A stretch of 64,000 bases of DNA from Streptomyces sp. TLI_235 (GTDB lineage Bacteria > Actinomycetota > Actinomycetes > Streptomycetales > Streptomycetaceae), in the NCBI GenBank assembly GCA_002300355.1, contig NSGV01000002.1:1860001-1924000 (forward strand), given 5' to 3'. Below the pieces are notes generated by a model. That model ran no database searches. It was given only the letters and a program-made list of their open reading frames with translations, and had not been told where the DNA came from. Shown here in pieces: positions 16,269-24,794 of the stretch (its first letter is position 1; every line of letters starts with the position of its first letter). The translations under genes were made by a program, and so were the position numbers.

Positions 16269-17294
16269 GTGAAGAATCCCCGACCAGAGGATGAGCGGAC
16301 GGCCACGGGACGTCTGGCAGACTTCTCGTCCATGGGGGAACCGACCGAGATCCACGCAGCCGCCGCCGACCGCGCCGGCGCGGCGACCACCGGCGGTTCC
16401 GTCCCGGGCGAGGACACCCATCGGGTCTCGCTGCCGGACGGAGCCACCAGCGCCGCCCGTACGCGCTCCGCCGCGCTCCGCGCCCGGGTCCGCTCGCAGC
16501 GGCGCTCCCCCGCCCGGCCCCGGCTCTGGTTCGAGCTGGCGCTGATCGGCATCAGCTACTGGCTGTACTCGCTGGTCCGCAACGCCGTCCCGGAGCAGGC
16601 CTCGATCGCCCAGCGGCACGCCGACTGGGTGTGGCGCTTCGAGCGCGCCATCGGCGTCGGCATAGAGCGGGCGGTCAACCACACCGTCGACCGGGTCGAG
16701 TGGTTGATCGTCGGTATGAACTACTACTACGCGACCCTGCACTTCATCGTGACGATCGGCGTGCTGGTCTGGCTCTACCGCAGGCATCCGGGCCGCTACG
16801 CGGCCACCCGGACAGTCCTCTTCGTGACCACCGGCATCGCCCTGGTGGGCTTCTACTGCTTCCCGCTGGCACCGCCCCGGCTGATGACCGGCGGCAACTT
16901 CGTCGACACCGTCGCCGCCCACCACACCTGGGGGTCGATGGCCTCCGGCCCGGCGGCGCACGTCTCCAACCAGTACGCGGCGATGCCCTCGATGCACATC
17001 GGCTGGTCGCTCTGGTGCGGTCTGACGATCTTCTTCCTGGCCCGCCGCACCTGGGTGCGGGCGCTCGGCCTGGCCTATCCGGTGGCCACCCTGGTCGTGA
17101 TCGTCTCGACCGCCAACCACTTCTGGATGGACGCCGTCGGCGGCGTGGCCTGCCTCGCGGTCGGCTTCCTCGCCGCCCGGCTGATCTACCACGTCTGGGC
17201 GTACCAGCTGCCCAGGGTGCCGGGCGGGCGGCGACAGCTGCCGGTCACCGTGCCGGTGCACTGGACGACGCCGGTCGGCGCCGGCCGCAACTGA
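16269..17294 (+). CDS. PAP2-superfamily membrane phosphatase
   Basis: An integral membrane protein of 341 residues if it begins at GTG 16269, which has AGGGGGA six bases upstream; ATG 16332 would give 320 residues. A polar N-terminal region of about 80 residues precedes about six membrane helices. PAP2 motifs are seen: LAPPRL, PSMHIGWS and the catalytic STANHFWMDAVGG. The layout resembles the inositolphosphotransferase/Aur1-like branch found in actinobacteria. Substrates are probably lipid phosphates, but this is not determined by sequence. It is convergent with glnE across a shared hairpin. Confidence 0.85.
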   Translation: MKNPRPEDERTATGRLADFSSMGEPTEIHAAAADRAGAATTGGSVPGEDTHRVSLPDGATSAARTRSAALRARVRSQRRSPARPRLWFELALIGISYWLYSLVRNAVPEQASIAQRHADWVWRFERAIGVGIERAVNHTVDRVEWLIVGMNYYYATLHFIVTIGVLVWLYRRHPGRYAATRTVLFVTTGIALVGFYCFPLAPPRLMTGGNFVDTVAAHHTWGSMASGPAAHVSNQYAAMPSMHIGWSLWCGLTIFFLARRTWVRALGLAYPVATLVVIVSTANHFWMDAVGGVACLAVGFLAARLIYHVWAYQLPRVPGGRRQLPVTVPVHWTTPVGAGRN

Positions 17295-17319
17295 CCGCGG
17301 CCCCGCGGCCGGGCCGCGG
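17295..17319. terminator. Bidirectional hairpin between the PAP2 gene and glnE
   Basis: 9-bp perfect arms (CCGCGGCCC at 17295-17303; GGGCCGCGG at 17311-17319) with a 7-base loop, in the 39 bp between two convergent stop codons. Confidence 0.65.
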
Positions 17320-17333
17320 CCGTCACCGGCCCG

Positions 17334-20300
17334 TCACGGACCGTAGAACAGCCGCTCCACCACCGCGCGGGCCCGCCGGGTGGTGCGGCGGTAGTCGTCC
17401 ACCAGCTCCCCGGAGTGCCCGGCCCCGTAGCCGAGGTAGCGGGCCACCCCGGAGAGTTCCCGGGCGTCGCCGGGGAAGCTGTCCCCGGGCCGGCCGCGCA
17501 CCAGCATGACCGCGCTGCGCACCCTGGAGGCCAGCACCCAGGCGGCGTCCAGCACCGTCGCGTCCTCGTCCGTGACCAGCCCGGCCCGGGCGGCCTCCGC
17601 CAGCGCCGCGCGGGTGCGGGTGGTGCGCAGCCCCGGCAGTTCGTGGCCGTGCTGGAGCTGGACGAGCTGCACCACCCATTCGACGTCGGCGAGGCCGCCC
17701 CGGCCGATCTTGGTGTGGGTGGTGGGGTCGGCACCGCGCGGGAGGCGCTCGGACTCGATCCTGGCCTTGATCCGCCGGATCTCCGTCAGGTCGCGCTCCG
17801 GGACGCCGCCACCGGGGTAGCGCAGCGGGTCGATCAGCGCCCGGAATCGCTCCCCCAGGTCGGCGTCGCCGGCGACCGGTTCGGCGCGCAGCAGTGCCTG
17901 GCTCTCCCACACGTGCGACCAGCGCCGGTAGTAGGCGGCGTACGAGGCGAGGGTGCGCACCAGCGGGCCGTTGCGGCCCTCGGGCCGCAGGTCGGCGTCG
18001 ACCAGCAGCGGCGGTTCGGTGGAGGGGGCGGCGAGCAGGGTGCGCAGTTCGTGGCAGACGGCGTGCGCGGCCCGGGCGGCGTCCTCGTCGAGGGCCTCCA
18101 GCACCGGTTCGTGGACGAGCAGGACGTCCGCGTCCGAGCCGTAGCCGAGTTCGTGGCCGCCGAAGCGGCCCATGGCGATCACGGCGATCCGGGTCGGCAG
18201 TTCGCCGTTGCGGGCCTCCCAGCCGGCGATGCAGGCGCGCAGGGCGCCCTGCAGGGTGGCGGCGTTGAGGGCGGTGAGCGCCTCGGCGGCGGTGTCCAGG
18301 GCCTCGGCGGGGTCGTCGCCGAGGCGGCCGAGCACATCGGCGGCGGAGGTCCGGAAGAGTTCGCGGCGGCGGACGGCGCGGGCCGCCGCGACGCCGGCCC
18401 CGGCGTCCCCGGCCCGGCCGACCGCGGCGAGGATCTCCTGCTCCAGGGCGGCCCGGCCGCGCGGCAGCAGGCCCTGCGGGTCGCCGAGCATGGCGACCGC
18501 CTCGGGGGCGCGCAGCAGCAGGTCGGGCGCGAGCCGGCCGGCCGAGAGCACCCGGGCGAGCTGTTCGGCGGCGGCGCCCTCGTCGCGCAGCAGCCGCAGG
18601 TACCAGGGCGTGCGGCCGAGGGCGTCGGAGACCTGGCGGAAGTTGAGCAGTCCGGCGTCCGGGTCGGCGGAGTCGGCGAACCAGCCGAGCAGCACCGGCA
18701 GAAGGGTGCGCTGGATGGCGGCCTTGCGGCTGACACCGGCGGCGAGGGCCGTCAGGTGGCGCAGCGCGGCGGCCGGGTCGGCGTAGCCGAGGGCCTCCAG
18801 GCGGGCCTTGGCGGCGTCGGGCCGCAGGCCGGCAGCGCCGGCGGGGAGTTCCGCGACCGCGTCCAGCAGCGGCCGGTAGAAGAGCCGCTCGTGCAGCCGG
18901 CGGACCTCGACGGTGTGCCGCTTCCACTCGCGTTGCAGGGCGGCGACCGGGTCGGCCCGGGTGTCGTCGTTGATCAGGGTGGTGAGCGAGCGGGCGAGCC
19001 GGCGCTGGTCGGCCTGGCCGGTGGGCATGAGGTGGGTGCGGCGCAGCTTGTGCAGCTGGATGCGGTGCTCCAGCGAGCGCAGGAAGCGGTAGGCGGTGTC
19101 GAGGGACGCCGCGTCGGCGCGGCCGACGAAGCCGCCGGCGCTGAGGGCCTGCAGGGCCTGCAGGGTGTTGCCGCTGCGGAGCGAGGGGTCGGTGCGGCCG
19201 TGCACCAGCTGGAGCAGCTGGACGGCGAACTCGACGTCGCGCAGGCCGCCGGGGCCGAGCTTGAGCTGGCGGTCGAGCTCGGTGACGGGGATGGAGTCGA
19301 CGACGCGGCGGCGCATCTGCTGGACGTCGGCGACGAAGTTCTCGCGGGCCGCGGCCTGCCAGACCAGCGGGGCGATGGCCTCGGTGTAGGCGGCGCCGAG
19401 CTCCTCGTCGCCGGCGACCGGGCGGGCCTTGAGCAGGGCCTGGAACTCCCAGGTCTTGGCCCAGCGCTGGTAGTAGGCGAGGTGGCTGGCGAGGGTGCGC
19501 ACCAGCGGGCCGTTGCGGCCCTCGGGGCGGAGGTTGGCGTCGACCGGCCAGATGACGCCCTCGCCGGTGGTGTCGGAGCAGATCCGCATCAGCCGGGCGG
19601 CGAGCCGGGTGGCGGCCTGCACCGCGCGGTGCTCCTCGGTCTCCTCGCGCGGCTCGGCGACGAAGATCACGTCCACGTCGGAGACGTAGTTGAGCTCGCC
19701 GCCGCCGCACTTGCCCATGCCGATCACGGCGAGCCGGCAGGCGGCCGCGGCGTCCGGGTCCTCGACGGAGGCGATGTCCAGGGCGGTCTGCAGGGTGGCG
19801 CCGGCGAGGTCGGCGAGTTCGGCGGAGGCCTGCGGGAGGTCGGTGGTGCCGGTGAGGTCGCGGGCGGCGATGGCGAGCAGGCAGCGGCGGTAGGCGGTGC
19901 GCAGCACGTCGGGGCGGCGGTGCGGGTCGGCGGCCCACACGCGCTCGCCGAGGGCGCGGCGGAACTCGGCCGGGCCGGGGTGGATGTCGTGCTGCTCGAA
20001 GGTGACCAGGGCGTGCCAGTCCTCGGGGTGGCGGGCCAGGTGGTCGCCGAGGGCCGCGGAGGCGCCGAGGACGGCGAGCAGCCGGTCGCGCAGCGGTTTG
20101 GCGGTGGTGAGGGTGTCGCGCAGGGTGTGCCGCTCCGGCTCGTCGAGGGCCTCCAGGAGTCGGGCGAGGCCGAGCAGGGCGAGGTCGGGGTCGGCGGTGG
20201 AGCCGAGCGAGTCCAGCAGCAGGGAGTCGTCGGCGAGGCCGGTCAGCGCCGGTTCGGCGAGGCGTTTGACGGCCGTGTCCGGGTCCTCGAAGCCGCGCCT

Positions 20301-20357
20301 GACCAGCCGGACCTCCAGGCGGCTGGTCCGGCCGCCGGTCCGTTCTTCCACCGACAT
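17334..20357 (-). CDS. glnE: Bifunctional glutamine-synthetase adenylyltransferase/deadenylase
   Basis: A 1,007-residue GlnE, which adds AMP to or removes it from glutamine synthetase I. There are two tandem nucleotidyltransferase modules, each followed by a helical regulatory domain. The N-terminal (deadenylylating) module has GELNYVSDVDVIFV near residues 217-232; the C-terminal (adenylylating) module has HELGYGSDADVLLV near 730-745. Both Asp pairs are intact. The length matches the family. The start ATG at 20357 gives MSVEERTGGRTSRLEVRL. The divergent direction holds only 130 bp before the next gene. It links nitrogen control here with amtB-glnK and the glnA2-type gene. Confidence 0.96.
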   Translation of the reverse strand: MSVEERTGGRTSRLEVRLVRRGFEDPDTAVKRLAEPALTGLADDSLLLDSLGSTADPDLALLGLARLLEALDEPERHTLRDTLTTAKPLRDRLLAVLGASAALGDHLARHPEDWHALVTFEQHDIHPGPAEFRRALGERVWAADPHRRPDVLRTAYRRCLLAIAARDLTGTTDLPQASAELADLAGATLQTALDIASVEDPDAAAACRLAVIGMGKCGGGELNYVSDVDVIFVAEPREETEEHRAVQAATRLAARLMRICSDTTGEGVIWPVDANLRPEGRNGPLVRTLASHLAYYQRWAKTWEFQALLKARPVAGDEELGAAYTEAIAPLVWQAAARENFVADVQQMRRRVVDSIPVTELDRQLKLGPGGLRDVEFAVQLLQLVHGRTDPSLRSGNTLQALQALSAGGFVGRADAASLDTAYRFLRSLEHRIQLHKLRRTHLMPTGQADQRRLARSLTTLINDDTRADPVAALQREWKRHTVEVRRLHERLFYRPLLDAVAELPAGAAGLRPDAAKARLEALGYADPAAALRHLTALAAGVSRKAAIQRTLLPVLLGWFADSADPDAGLLNFRQVSDALGRTPWYLRLLRDEGAAAEQLARVLSAGRLAPDLLLRAPEAVAMLGDPQGLLPRGRAALEQEILAAVGRAGDAGAGVAAARAVRRRELFRTSAADVLGRLGDDPAEALDTAAEALTALNAATLQGALRACIAGWEARNGELPTRIAVIAMGRFGGHELGYGSDADVLLVHEPVLEALDEDAARAAHAVCHELRTLLAAPSTEPPLLVDADLRPEGRNGPLVRTLASYAAYYRRWSHVWESQALLRAEPVAGDADLGERFRALIDPLRYPGGGVPERDLTEIRRIKARIESERLPRGADPTTHTKIGRGGLADVEWVVQLVQLQHGHELPGLRTTRTRAALAEAARAGLVTDEDATVLDAAWVLASRVRSAVMLVRGRPGDSFPGDARELSGVARYLGYGAGHSGELVDDYRRTTRRARAVVERLFYGP

Positions 20358-20486
20358 CGCCCCTCCCGATGTTCGCGGCCCCGTACGGCGGGTGCGCGTC
20401 TACGAGCCTACGGGCCGCGGTCGACGGCGGCCCGTCCGGCCCGTGACCCGGGCAGGGGTGCGTTCCCGCGCCCGGGGGGGTGCCGC

Positions 20487-21713
20487 TCAGGCGAGCAGCA
20501 GGGTGCGTCTGATCCGGCGCCACGGGAGGGCCGCGAGCGGCACCGCGACGGCGAGGGCGATACCGGTGGCGGCGAGGTCGGGGTCGCCGCGCAGCGTCCC
20601 GGTCAGGGCGGTGGCCCAGCCTGCGCCGGCGCCGAGCAGCCCGAGGGCGCGGCGGCGGCGGTCGGGGATCGGGGTGACGACGGTGCGGCGGCGCTGGCGC
20701 CCCGTCCAGGAGACGAGGTGCCGGCCGAGCACCCACTCGCGGAACATCACCCAGAGGGCGAAGGCGGTGCCGAGGGTGCCGACCAGCAGGTAGGCGGGGT
20801 AGCAGGCGAGCGCCCGGCGGACCCCGAGCTGCAGGCTGGCGGTGGTGAGGGTGATCGCCACCATGACGAGGAACCACGAACCGAACCAGCGCACCGCGTC
20901 GAACTCGGTGAAGCCGGTGGCCAGGTGGTAGAGCAGCGAGGCGTAGCCCATGGCCAGCAGGACGCTGTCGACCATCATCGCGCCGAAGACCTTGGTGAAG
21001 CCCCAGCTGCGGAAGAACAGGCCCTTGTGCTTGTCGATGGCCTGGGCCCAGCCGGAGGCCCAGCGGTGGGTCTGCGCCCAGTACTCGCGCCAGCCGCTCG
21101 GGTCGCGGACGGCGACGAACTCGCCGCGCACGAAGCCGGCCGGGCGTCCGTGGCGGTTCATCTTGAGGGCGAGTTCGACGTCCTCGCAGAGGCTGTCGGT
21201 GGACCAGCCGCCGACCGCGCGCAGGTCGTCCGCCCGGTACACGCCCGCCGAGCCGGAGAGCACCGCGACCCAGCCGTGCCAGGTCTCGACGATGCGGGAG
21301 ACCCGGTGCGCGGCGGCCCACTCGACGGCCCGGGAGCGCTGGAAGAGCCCGGTGCTGCTGTGCGGGGTGACGGACAGGCAGACACCGCCGTAGCCGCGCT
21401 CGTCCATGACCCGCAGGCAGGTCTCGAAGACCTGCTCGGAGGCGAAGTAGCCGTCGGCGTCGAGGAGCGCCACGTGGCTGGTCGCCACCTGCTCCAGGGC
21501 GTGGTTGAGCGACCGGGGCTTGCTGGCGAAGCCGACCTCGATCACGTCGGCGCCGCATTCCGCGGCGATCCGCGCCGTGTCGTCCGTGCACGAATCTGCA
21601 ATGACGAGGACTTTCTGCGGCGGCACGGTCTGACGAAAAGCGGATTTCACCGCGGTCGCGATGAAATCCGCCTCGTTGTGTGCCGGAATCAGCACGGTGA
21701 CGGAATTCGTCAC
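20487..21713 (-). CDS. Processive family-2 glycosyltransferase (polysaccharide synthase type)
   Basis: A 408-residue membrane glycosyltransferase. The N-terminal GT-A domain carries the hallmarks of processive beta-glycan synthases: IPAHNEAD, LLDADGYF (DxD-like), CEDVELAL (ED) and QTHRWASGW (QxxRW). Four or five membrane helices follow (about 245-400), which would form the export channel. The GTG start at 21713 overlaps the stop of the upstream 34-codon gene (GTGA), so the two are translationally coupled; a GTG five codons earlier is less likely. The polymer is unknown, with cellulose-, hyaluronan- or beta-glucan-like products all possible. The divergent GH16 gene hints at a beta-glucan. Confidence 0.87.
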   Translation of the reverse strand: MTNSVTVLIPAHNEADFIATAVKSAFRQTVPPQKVLVIADSCTDDTARIAAECGADVIEVGFASKPRSLNHALEQVATSHVALLDADGYFASEQVFETCLRVMDERGYGGVCLSVTPHSSTGLFQRSRAVEWAAAHRVSRIVETWHGWVAVLSGSAGVYRADDLRAVGGWSTDSLCEDVELALKMNRHGRPAGFVRGEFVAVRDPSGWREYWAQTHRWASGWAQAIDKHKGLFFRSWGFTKVFGAMMVDSVLLAMGYASLLYHLATGFTEFDAVRWFGSWFLVMVAITLTTASLQLGVRRALACYPAYLLVGTLGTAFALWVMFREWVLGRHLVSWTGRQRRRTVVTPIPDRRRRALGLLGAGAGWATALTGTLRGDPDLAATGIALAVAVPLAALPWRRIRRTLLLA

Positions 21714-21814
21714 CGCCGCGCGAACCACTTCACGGCCGCGCCGACCGCGGTCGTCGCACCCCCGATGGCCAGCATGGCGAGTGAGGCGACACCGGTGTGG
21801 GCAAGTCCGTACAT
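21710..21814 (-). CDS. 34-residue membrane peptide coupled to the glycosyltransferase
   Basis: A tiny gene encoding MYGLAHTGVASLAMLAIGG and 15 further residues, ending KWFARR. It is one hydrophobic helix (about 5-27) with a basic C-terminal end. The ribosome-binding site is textbook, AGGAGG eight bases before ATG 21814, and the stop codon overlaps the glycosyltransferase GTG. Such coupling suggests a small subunit or a translational leader that sets synthase level. The peptide is too short for standard gene callers. No family was recognised. Confidence 0.72.
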   Translation of the reverse strand: MYGLAHTGVASLAMLAIGGATTAVGAAVKWFARR

Positions 21815-22077
21815 TCCCTCTGCCTCCTGTTCCCTTCGTCCGTGGACGGATCTCGCCCGACGGCTCCGGCCGACCGGGGAGATGGTGCCGGCCGGTGGAT
21901 GAGTCAGATTTACCATGCGCTCGTCGACTGTCAGCTCATCACACAGTGCAGTCGCCGCGACTCTCCGTCAATTCATCCGGTCAGCTCTGGATACGGGCAT
22001 CCGCCGCGCCGACCACGCATCGTGAAACCCACCGGAGCGCGGCCGCCATCCGGACGGCCCCCGGTCCGAGGAGAGAC

Positions 22078-22887
22078 ATGCACCCGCTCAACCTGCTGCT
22101 GGCCGCCGCGCTCGCCGCAGCCCCCGGCACCACCGCGGCCCACCGGGCCGTCCCCGCCCGGAGCCGCATCGTGTTCATGGACACCTTCGCCACCCTGGAC
22201 GTCGGTCCGGGGCGCACCTGGGGCTGGCAGACCGCCGCCTACTCCAGGTGCACCGACAGCAGCGACAACCCGAACGCCTGGAAGCTCGACCGGCTCACCA
22301 CCTCGGCGCTGTCGACCGCCTCCGGCCACCTCGTCATCACCGCCACCCGGCGGCCGGACGGCGCCTGGAACACCGGCCTGCTCACCACCGGCGACTCCTG
22401 CAGCTCCGGCGGCAACGGCGCCCAGGTCCGCACCGGGGACTTCCTGCTCGCCCACATGCGCCTGCCCCAGGCCTACACCGGCACCTGGCCGGCCCTGTGG
22501 ACCTGGCGGGACGGCCACAACGAGGTCGACGTCTTCGAATGGCACGCCGACCGCCCCGAGAACATCGAGTTCGTCAACCACGTCCGCAGCGGCGACACCG
22601 TCTTCACCGCGCCGTACGTCGGCGCCGGCAAGTGGATCTACATCGGCGCCCGCTTCGGCGCCGACAACACCACCTGGTACATCGGCACCGACCGCAACCG
22701 GCTCACCGCCGCCTTCGCCGACCACACCGGCGTCGGCCCCGACTTCGCCGCCTACCCGATCCTCAACCTCTCGGTCAACGACGGCGCCTTCCACTCGCGC
22801 CCGCCCGGCAGCACCCCGGCCAGGCTGGAGTCCGACCTGGTGATGATCCAGCGCCCGGCGCCCGGCGGCCTGCCCGACGCACCCTGA
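22078..22887 (+). CDS. Secreted GH16-family glucanase-like protein
   Basis: A 269-residue protein with a signal peptide (1-23, ending TTAA-HR) and one concanavalin-like domain. The GH16 active-site pattern is present as NEVDVFEWH, that is E-V-D-V-F-E, with both Glu and the middle Asp kept. There is no binding module, unlike the larger GH16 at the left of the window. The start ATG at 22078 follows GAGGAGAG closely. It is divergent from the processive glycosyltransferase and its membrane peptide, so a role in trimming or releasing the polymer made by that synthase is plausible. Linkage specificity is unknown. Confidence 0.85.
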   Translation: MHPLNLLLAAALAAAPGTTAAHRAVPARSRIVFMDTFATLDVGPGRTWGWQTAAYSRCTDSSDNPNAWKLDRLTTSALSTASGHLVITATRRPDGAWNTGLLTTGDSCSSGGNGAQVRTGDFLLAHMRLPQAYTGTWPALWTWRDGHNEVDVFEWHADRPENIEFVNHVRSGDTVFTAPYVGAGKWIYIGARFGADNTTWYIGTDRNRLTAAFADHTGVGPDFAAYPILNLSVNDGAFHSRPPGSTPARLESDLVMIQRPAPGGLPDAP

Positions 22888-22914
22888 CCGGCGTCGCCCC
22901 GGCGCCCCGGCGGT

Positions 22915-23406
22915 TCACGCCACCTGCAGGCAGGCCCGTCCGGACGTCCCCGAGCTCGACAGATAGGTCCCCGCGGACCCGCGCCCGGCGACGCTCAGCA
23001 GCTCCATCCCGTGCCGGCCGCCCGGGCCGTAACCGAGTTCGGTGAGCCTGCGGCAGAGCTCCGAGGTCTGCGCCTGGTCGGCGCCCGCCACCACGCTCAC
23101 CATCAGCGAACGGCGGGGCAGCCCGGCCTGCGAGGGCTGGACGAGCACCGTGCCGTGGGCCACCCCCGGCAGGCAGCGGACCTCCTCCGGCGCGGTCTCC
23201 GCCACGGTGCCGGCCGCCGTCTCCGCGGCCGGTTCCTCCGTCGCGTCGGCGGCCGGCGACGGTGCGCACGCAGCCGGCGCCGGGACAGCGGTCCGCGGCG
23301 CCGGCCGCCCGACGTCCGCCGCGCCCTCCCCGTCCGTCCGACACCCCGTCACCGCCACCAGCCCGGCAGTCGCCACGACCGCCCACGCCAGTCCCCGCAC
23401 GCGCAT
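22915..23406 (-). CDS. Putative lipoprotein
   Basis: A 163-residue protein with a lipoprotein signal: MRVRGLAWAVVATAGLVAVTGC, where the lipobox VTGC puts the lipidated Cys at residue 22. A low-complexity Ala/Pro/Glu linker (about 25-75) leads to a C-terminal domain of about 85 residues with two Cys. It is convergent with the GH16 gene, only 27 bp away. No family is recognised. Confidence 0.7.
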   Translation of the reverse strand: MRVRGLAWAVVATAGLVAVTGCRTDGEGAADVGRPAPRTAVPAPAACAPSPAADATEEPAAETAAGTVAETAPEEVRCLPGVAHGTVLVQPSQAGLPRRSLMVSVVAGADQAQTSELCRRLTELGYGPGGRHGMELLSVAGRGSAGTYLSSSGTSGRACLQVA

Positions 23407-23594
23407 TCCCCGCCCCCGAGCCTGTTCGAACCAGGGACGATCATATCGACGCCACCACTCCCGGCCCGACCGTTCGAACCCTCCCCCACCAGCGCCGACA
23501 CCCCATCAGCCCGGCCCGCCCGGCCCACGGTCCCCAGGCCCCCAGCCCCCCGGAGACCCGAGGATCCCCGTGGGCCGGGCACCGACACGCGGGG

Positions 23595-23795
23595 TCAGTC
23601 GGCCATGCGGGGCGGGTACTGCGGCGGTTGCGGGGCCGCTGCCGCATGTCGGCCCGCGATGGCGGCGGCGAGCGCCAGCAACGCCTCGACCTGCGCGACC
23701 TGCGCGCGAAGCTCGTTGGTGGCGTTGATTCCAGTGATCTTGGTCCGCGCCAGGATGTCGCTCGCGGCCTGCGCGTGCACCTCGTAGTCAGCCAT
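23595..23795 (-). CDS. Small hypothetical protein near the AICE left junction
   Basis: A 66-residue, mostly helical protein (MADYEVHAQAASDILARTK and so on), with an Ala/Pro-rich C-terminus that ends in a second MAD. ATG 23795 is preceded by GGAG at the right distance. It lies just outside the left attachment repeat, next to an integrase-tail remnant, so it may be a leftover of an earlier element rather than core chromosome. Function unknown. Confidence 0.55.
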   Translation of the reverse strand: MADYEVHAQAASDILARTKITGINATNELRAQVAQVEALLALAAAIAGRHAAAAPQPPQYPPRMAD

Positions 23796-23880
23796 ACCGG
23801 ACTCCGGTGTGTATGGGTCATGGGAACCGAGCTACGTCGAAAGTAAGCCGGAGCCCCGACCCCGGCACCCACTCCCCCGC

Positions 23881-23955
23881 AGATGGCGGACCCCGCCGGG
23901 CCGAACAGAACGGTCTCGGGGCCCGGAGACGGCCCAGGAGGAGCAAACGCCCTGG
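23881..23955 (+). pseudogene. Remnant of an integrase 3' end (earlier element at the same site)
   Basis: In one frame this reads ...RGPETAQEEQTP, closely matching the final residues of the intact integrase (GPETAQEGQKP) at 44990-45036. DNA similarity runs through the following terminator into the attachment repeat. No full integrase domain remains. It implies that a related element once sat to the left in tandem and was lost. Confidence 0.6.
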
Positions 23956-23959
23956 AAAC

Positions 23960-24000
23960 GCCCATCGGGCCGGCGGATCGCATCCGTCGGCCCGATGGGC
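23960..24000. terminator. Duplicated hairpin beside the left attachment repeat
   Basis: 19-bp arms (23960-23978 and 23982-24000) with one G-T wobble. The sequence is a diverged copy of the integrase/glnA2 terminator at 45041-45081, sharing the same GGAT-CGC/GCG-ATCC loop region. Confidence 0.7.
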
Positions 24001-24042
24001 TTGCGTTTCTATACCGCCCTGACCTGCGGTTACAGCACCTGG

Positions 24043-24116
24043 AGGTTCTTCCGCAGCTCGAACGGGGTGACCTCGGAGCGGTACTCCTCCCACTCCTGGC
24101 GCTTGTTGCGCAGGAA
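24043..24116. repeat. attL: left 74-bp attachment repeat (glnA2 3' end copy)
   Basis: Identical over 74 bp to 45127-45200. On the minus strand it would encode the last residues of the glutamine synthetase (FLRNKRQEWEEYRSEV and onward to NLQVL-stop). The outer side differs from the right copy by a synonymous Leu codon (CTC versus CTG) and one base after the stop. Crossover must lie inside the 74 bp. Confidence 0.9.
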
Positions 24117-24405
24117 CTGACGATGCTCCATACCGAGCTGCGGCGCTGCCTGGGCGACCGGCTCTGACCTGCTGCGAGCCGTCGGCACCTGTCGGCAATG
24201 GTCCGCCGCAGTCGACCTCGCACGGCCCACAGACGGCCCAGGGCTGGACCTGCTTCACAAGGATTAGCGTGGGGCACTGCTCTGACCTGCGCATAGCCCA
24301 GGCTGGTCGCTCCCCGCAGGCCCGCGCCGCCAGCGACGCTATTCACCGCCACGTACCCGCCCAATCTGGCACGGCTGTGGCACGCCCTGGGCCCTACGGC
24401 CCGAG
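24117..24405. other. Non-coding left end of the AICE with a second integrase-tail-like scar
   Basis: No credible gene. Bases 24196-24243 resemble the last 48 bp of the integrase gene (shared ATGGTC-GCCGC, CACGGCCCA and AGACGGCCCAGG blocks with one gap). CTCTGACCTGC occurs near 24165 and 24281, similar to the sequence just outside the attachment repeats. These look like scars of further integration events. Confidence 0.45.
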
Positions 24406-24657
24406 TCACGAGCCTACGGAGTCCATGCCCTGGCGGGTCACACTCGTGATCATGATGCTTCCCGGCTTCAGACGATGCGCCGTGATCAGCTCTTGGGCCT
24501 CCAGAGAGCCGATGATGCGGGCAACATCTTCGTCGGATTTTCCTGTCGCTCGGGCTACGTCCCCAACGTTCGGGTAGTAGCCCCTTCCTTCCTTGCGGAA
24601 GAAATCAGCCACTACTCGCAAGACCTGCAACTCATCCGTGGGCTCCTGACCGCTCAT
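24406..24657 (-). CDS. Small winged-helix DNA-binding protein
   Basis: An 83-residue protein with an apparent winged helix: helix 1 (ELQVLRVVADFFRKE), a helix-turn-helix (NVGDVARATGKSDEDVARII) and a wing (LITAHRLKPGSIMITSVT). No other domain. It is alone at the left end of the element, so it may regulate cargo or be a remnant module. The fold is inferred from pattern; the operator is unknown. Confidence 0.6.
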   Translation of the reverse strand: MSGQEPTDELQVLRVVADFFRKEGRGYYPNVGDVARATGKSDEDVARIIGSLEAQELITAHRLKPGSIMITSVTRQGMDSVGS

Positions 24658-24784
24658 ACCTTCAACCTAGGCCACCGTCCTGAGCGCTGCACGCAGACAC
24701 TAACCCACGCGGGTGATGGAGTTTCAATAATGAAAGCCAAGCAGCTGGGCGCATTCTGAGCTTGGGAACCTCGCCAACTTACCT

Positions 24785-24794
24785 GCCGATAGAG
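24785..24794. repeat. Left target-site duplication of the ISAs1-family element
   Basis: GCCGATAGAG, repeated exactly at 26158-26167 on the other side of the insertion. Confidence 0.9.

Noticed and set aside
17415..21902. 1,495-residue plus-strand frame opposite glnE and the glycosyltransferase
   Set aside because: Antisense shadow with repetitive composition and no domain.
24030..24230. 66-residue minus-strand frame ending like glutamine synthetase
   Set aside because: Only the att repeat is homologous; it is the displaced 3' end of glnA2, not a gene.
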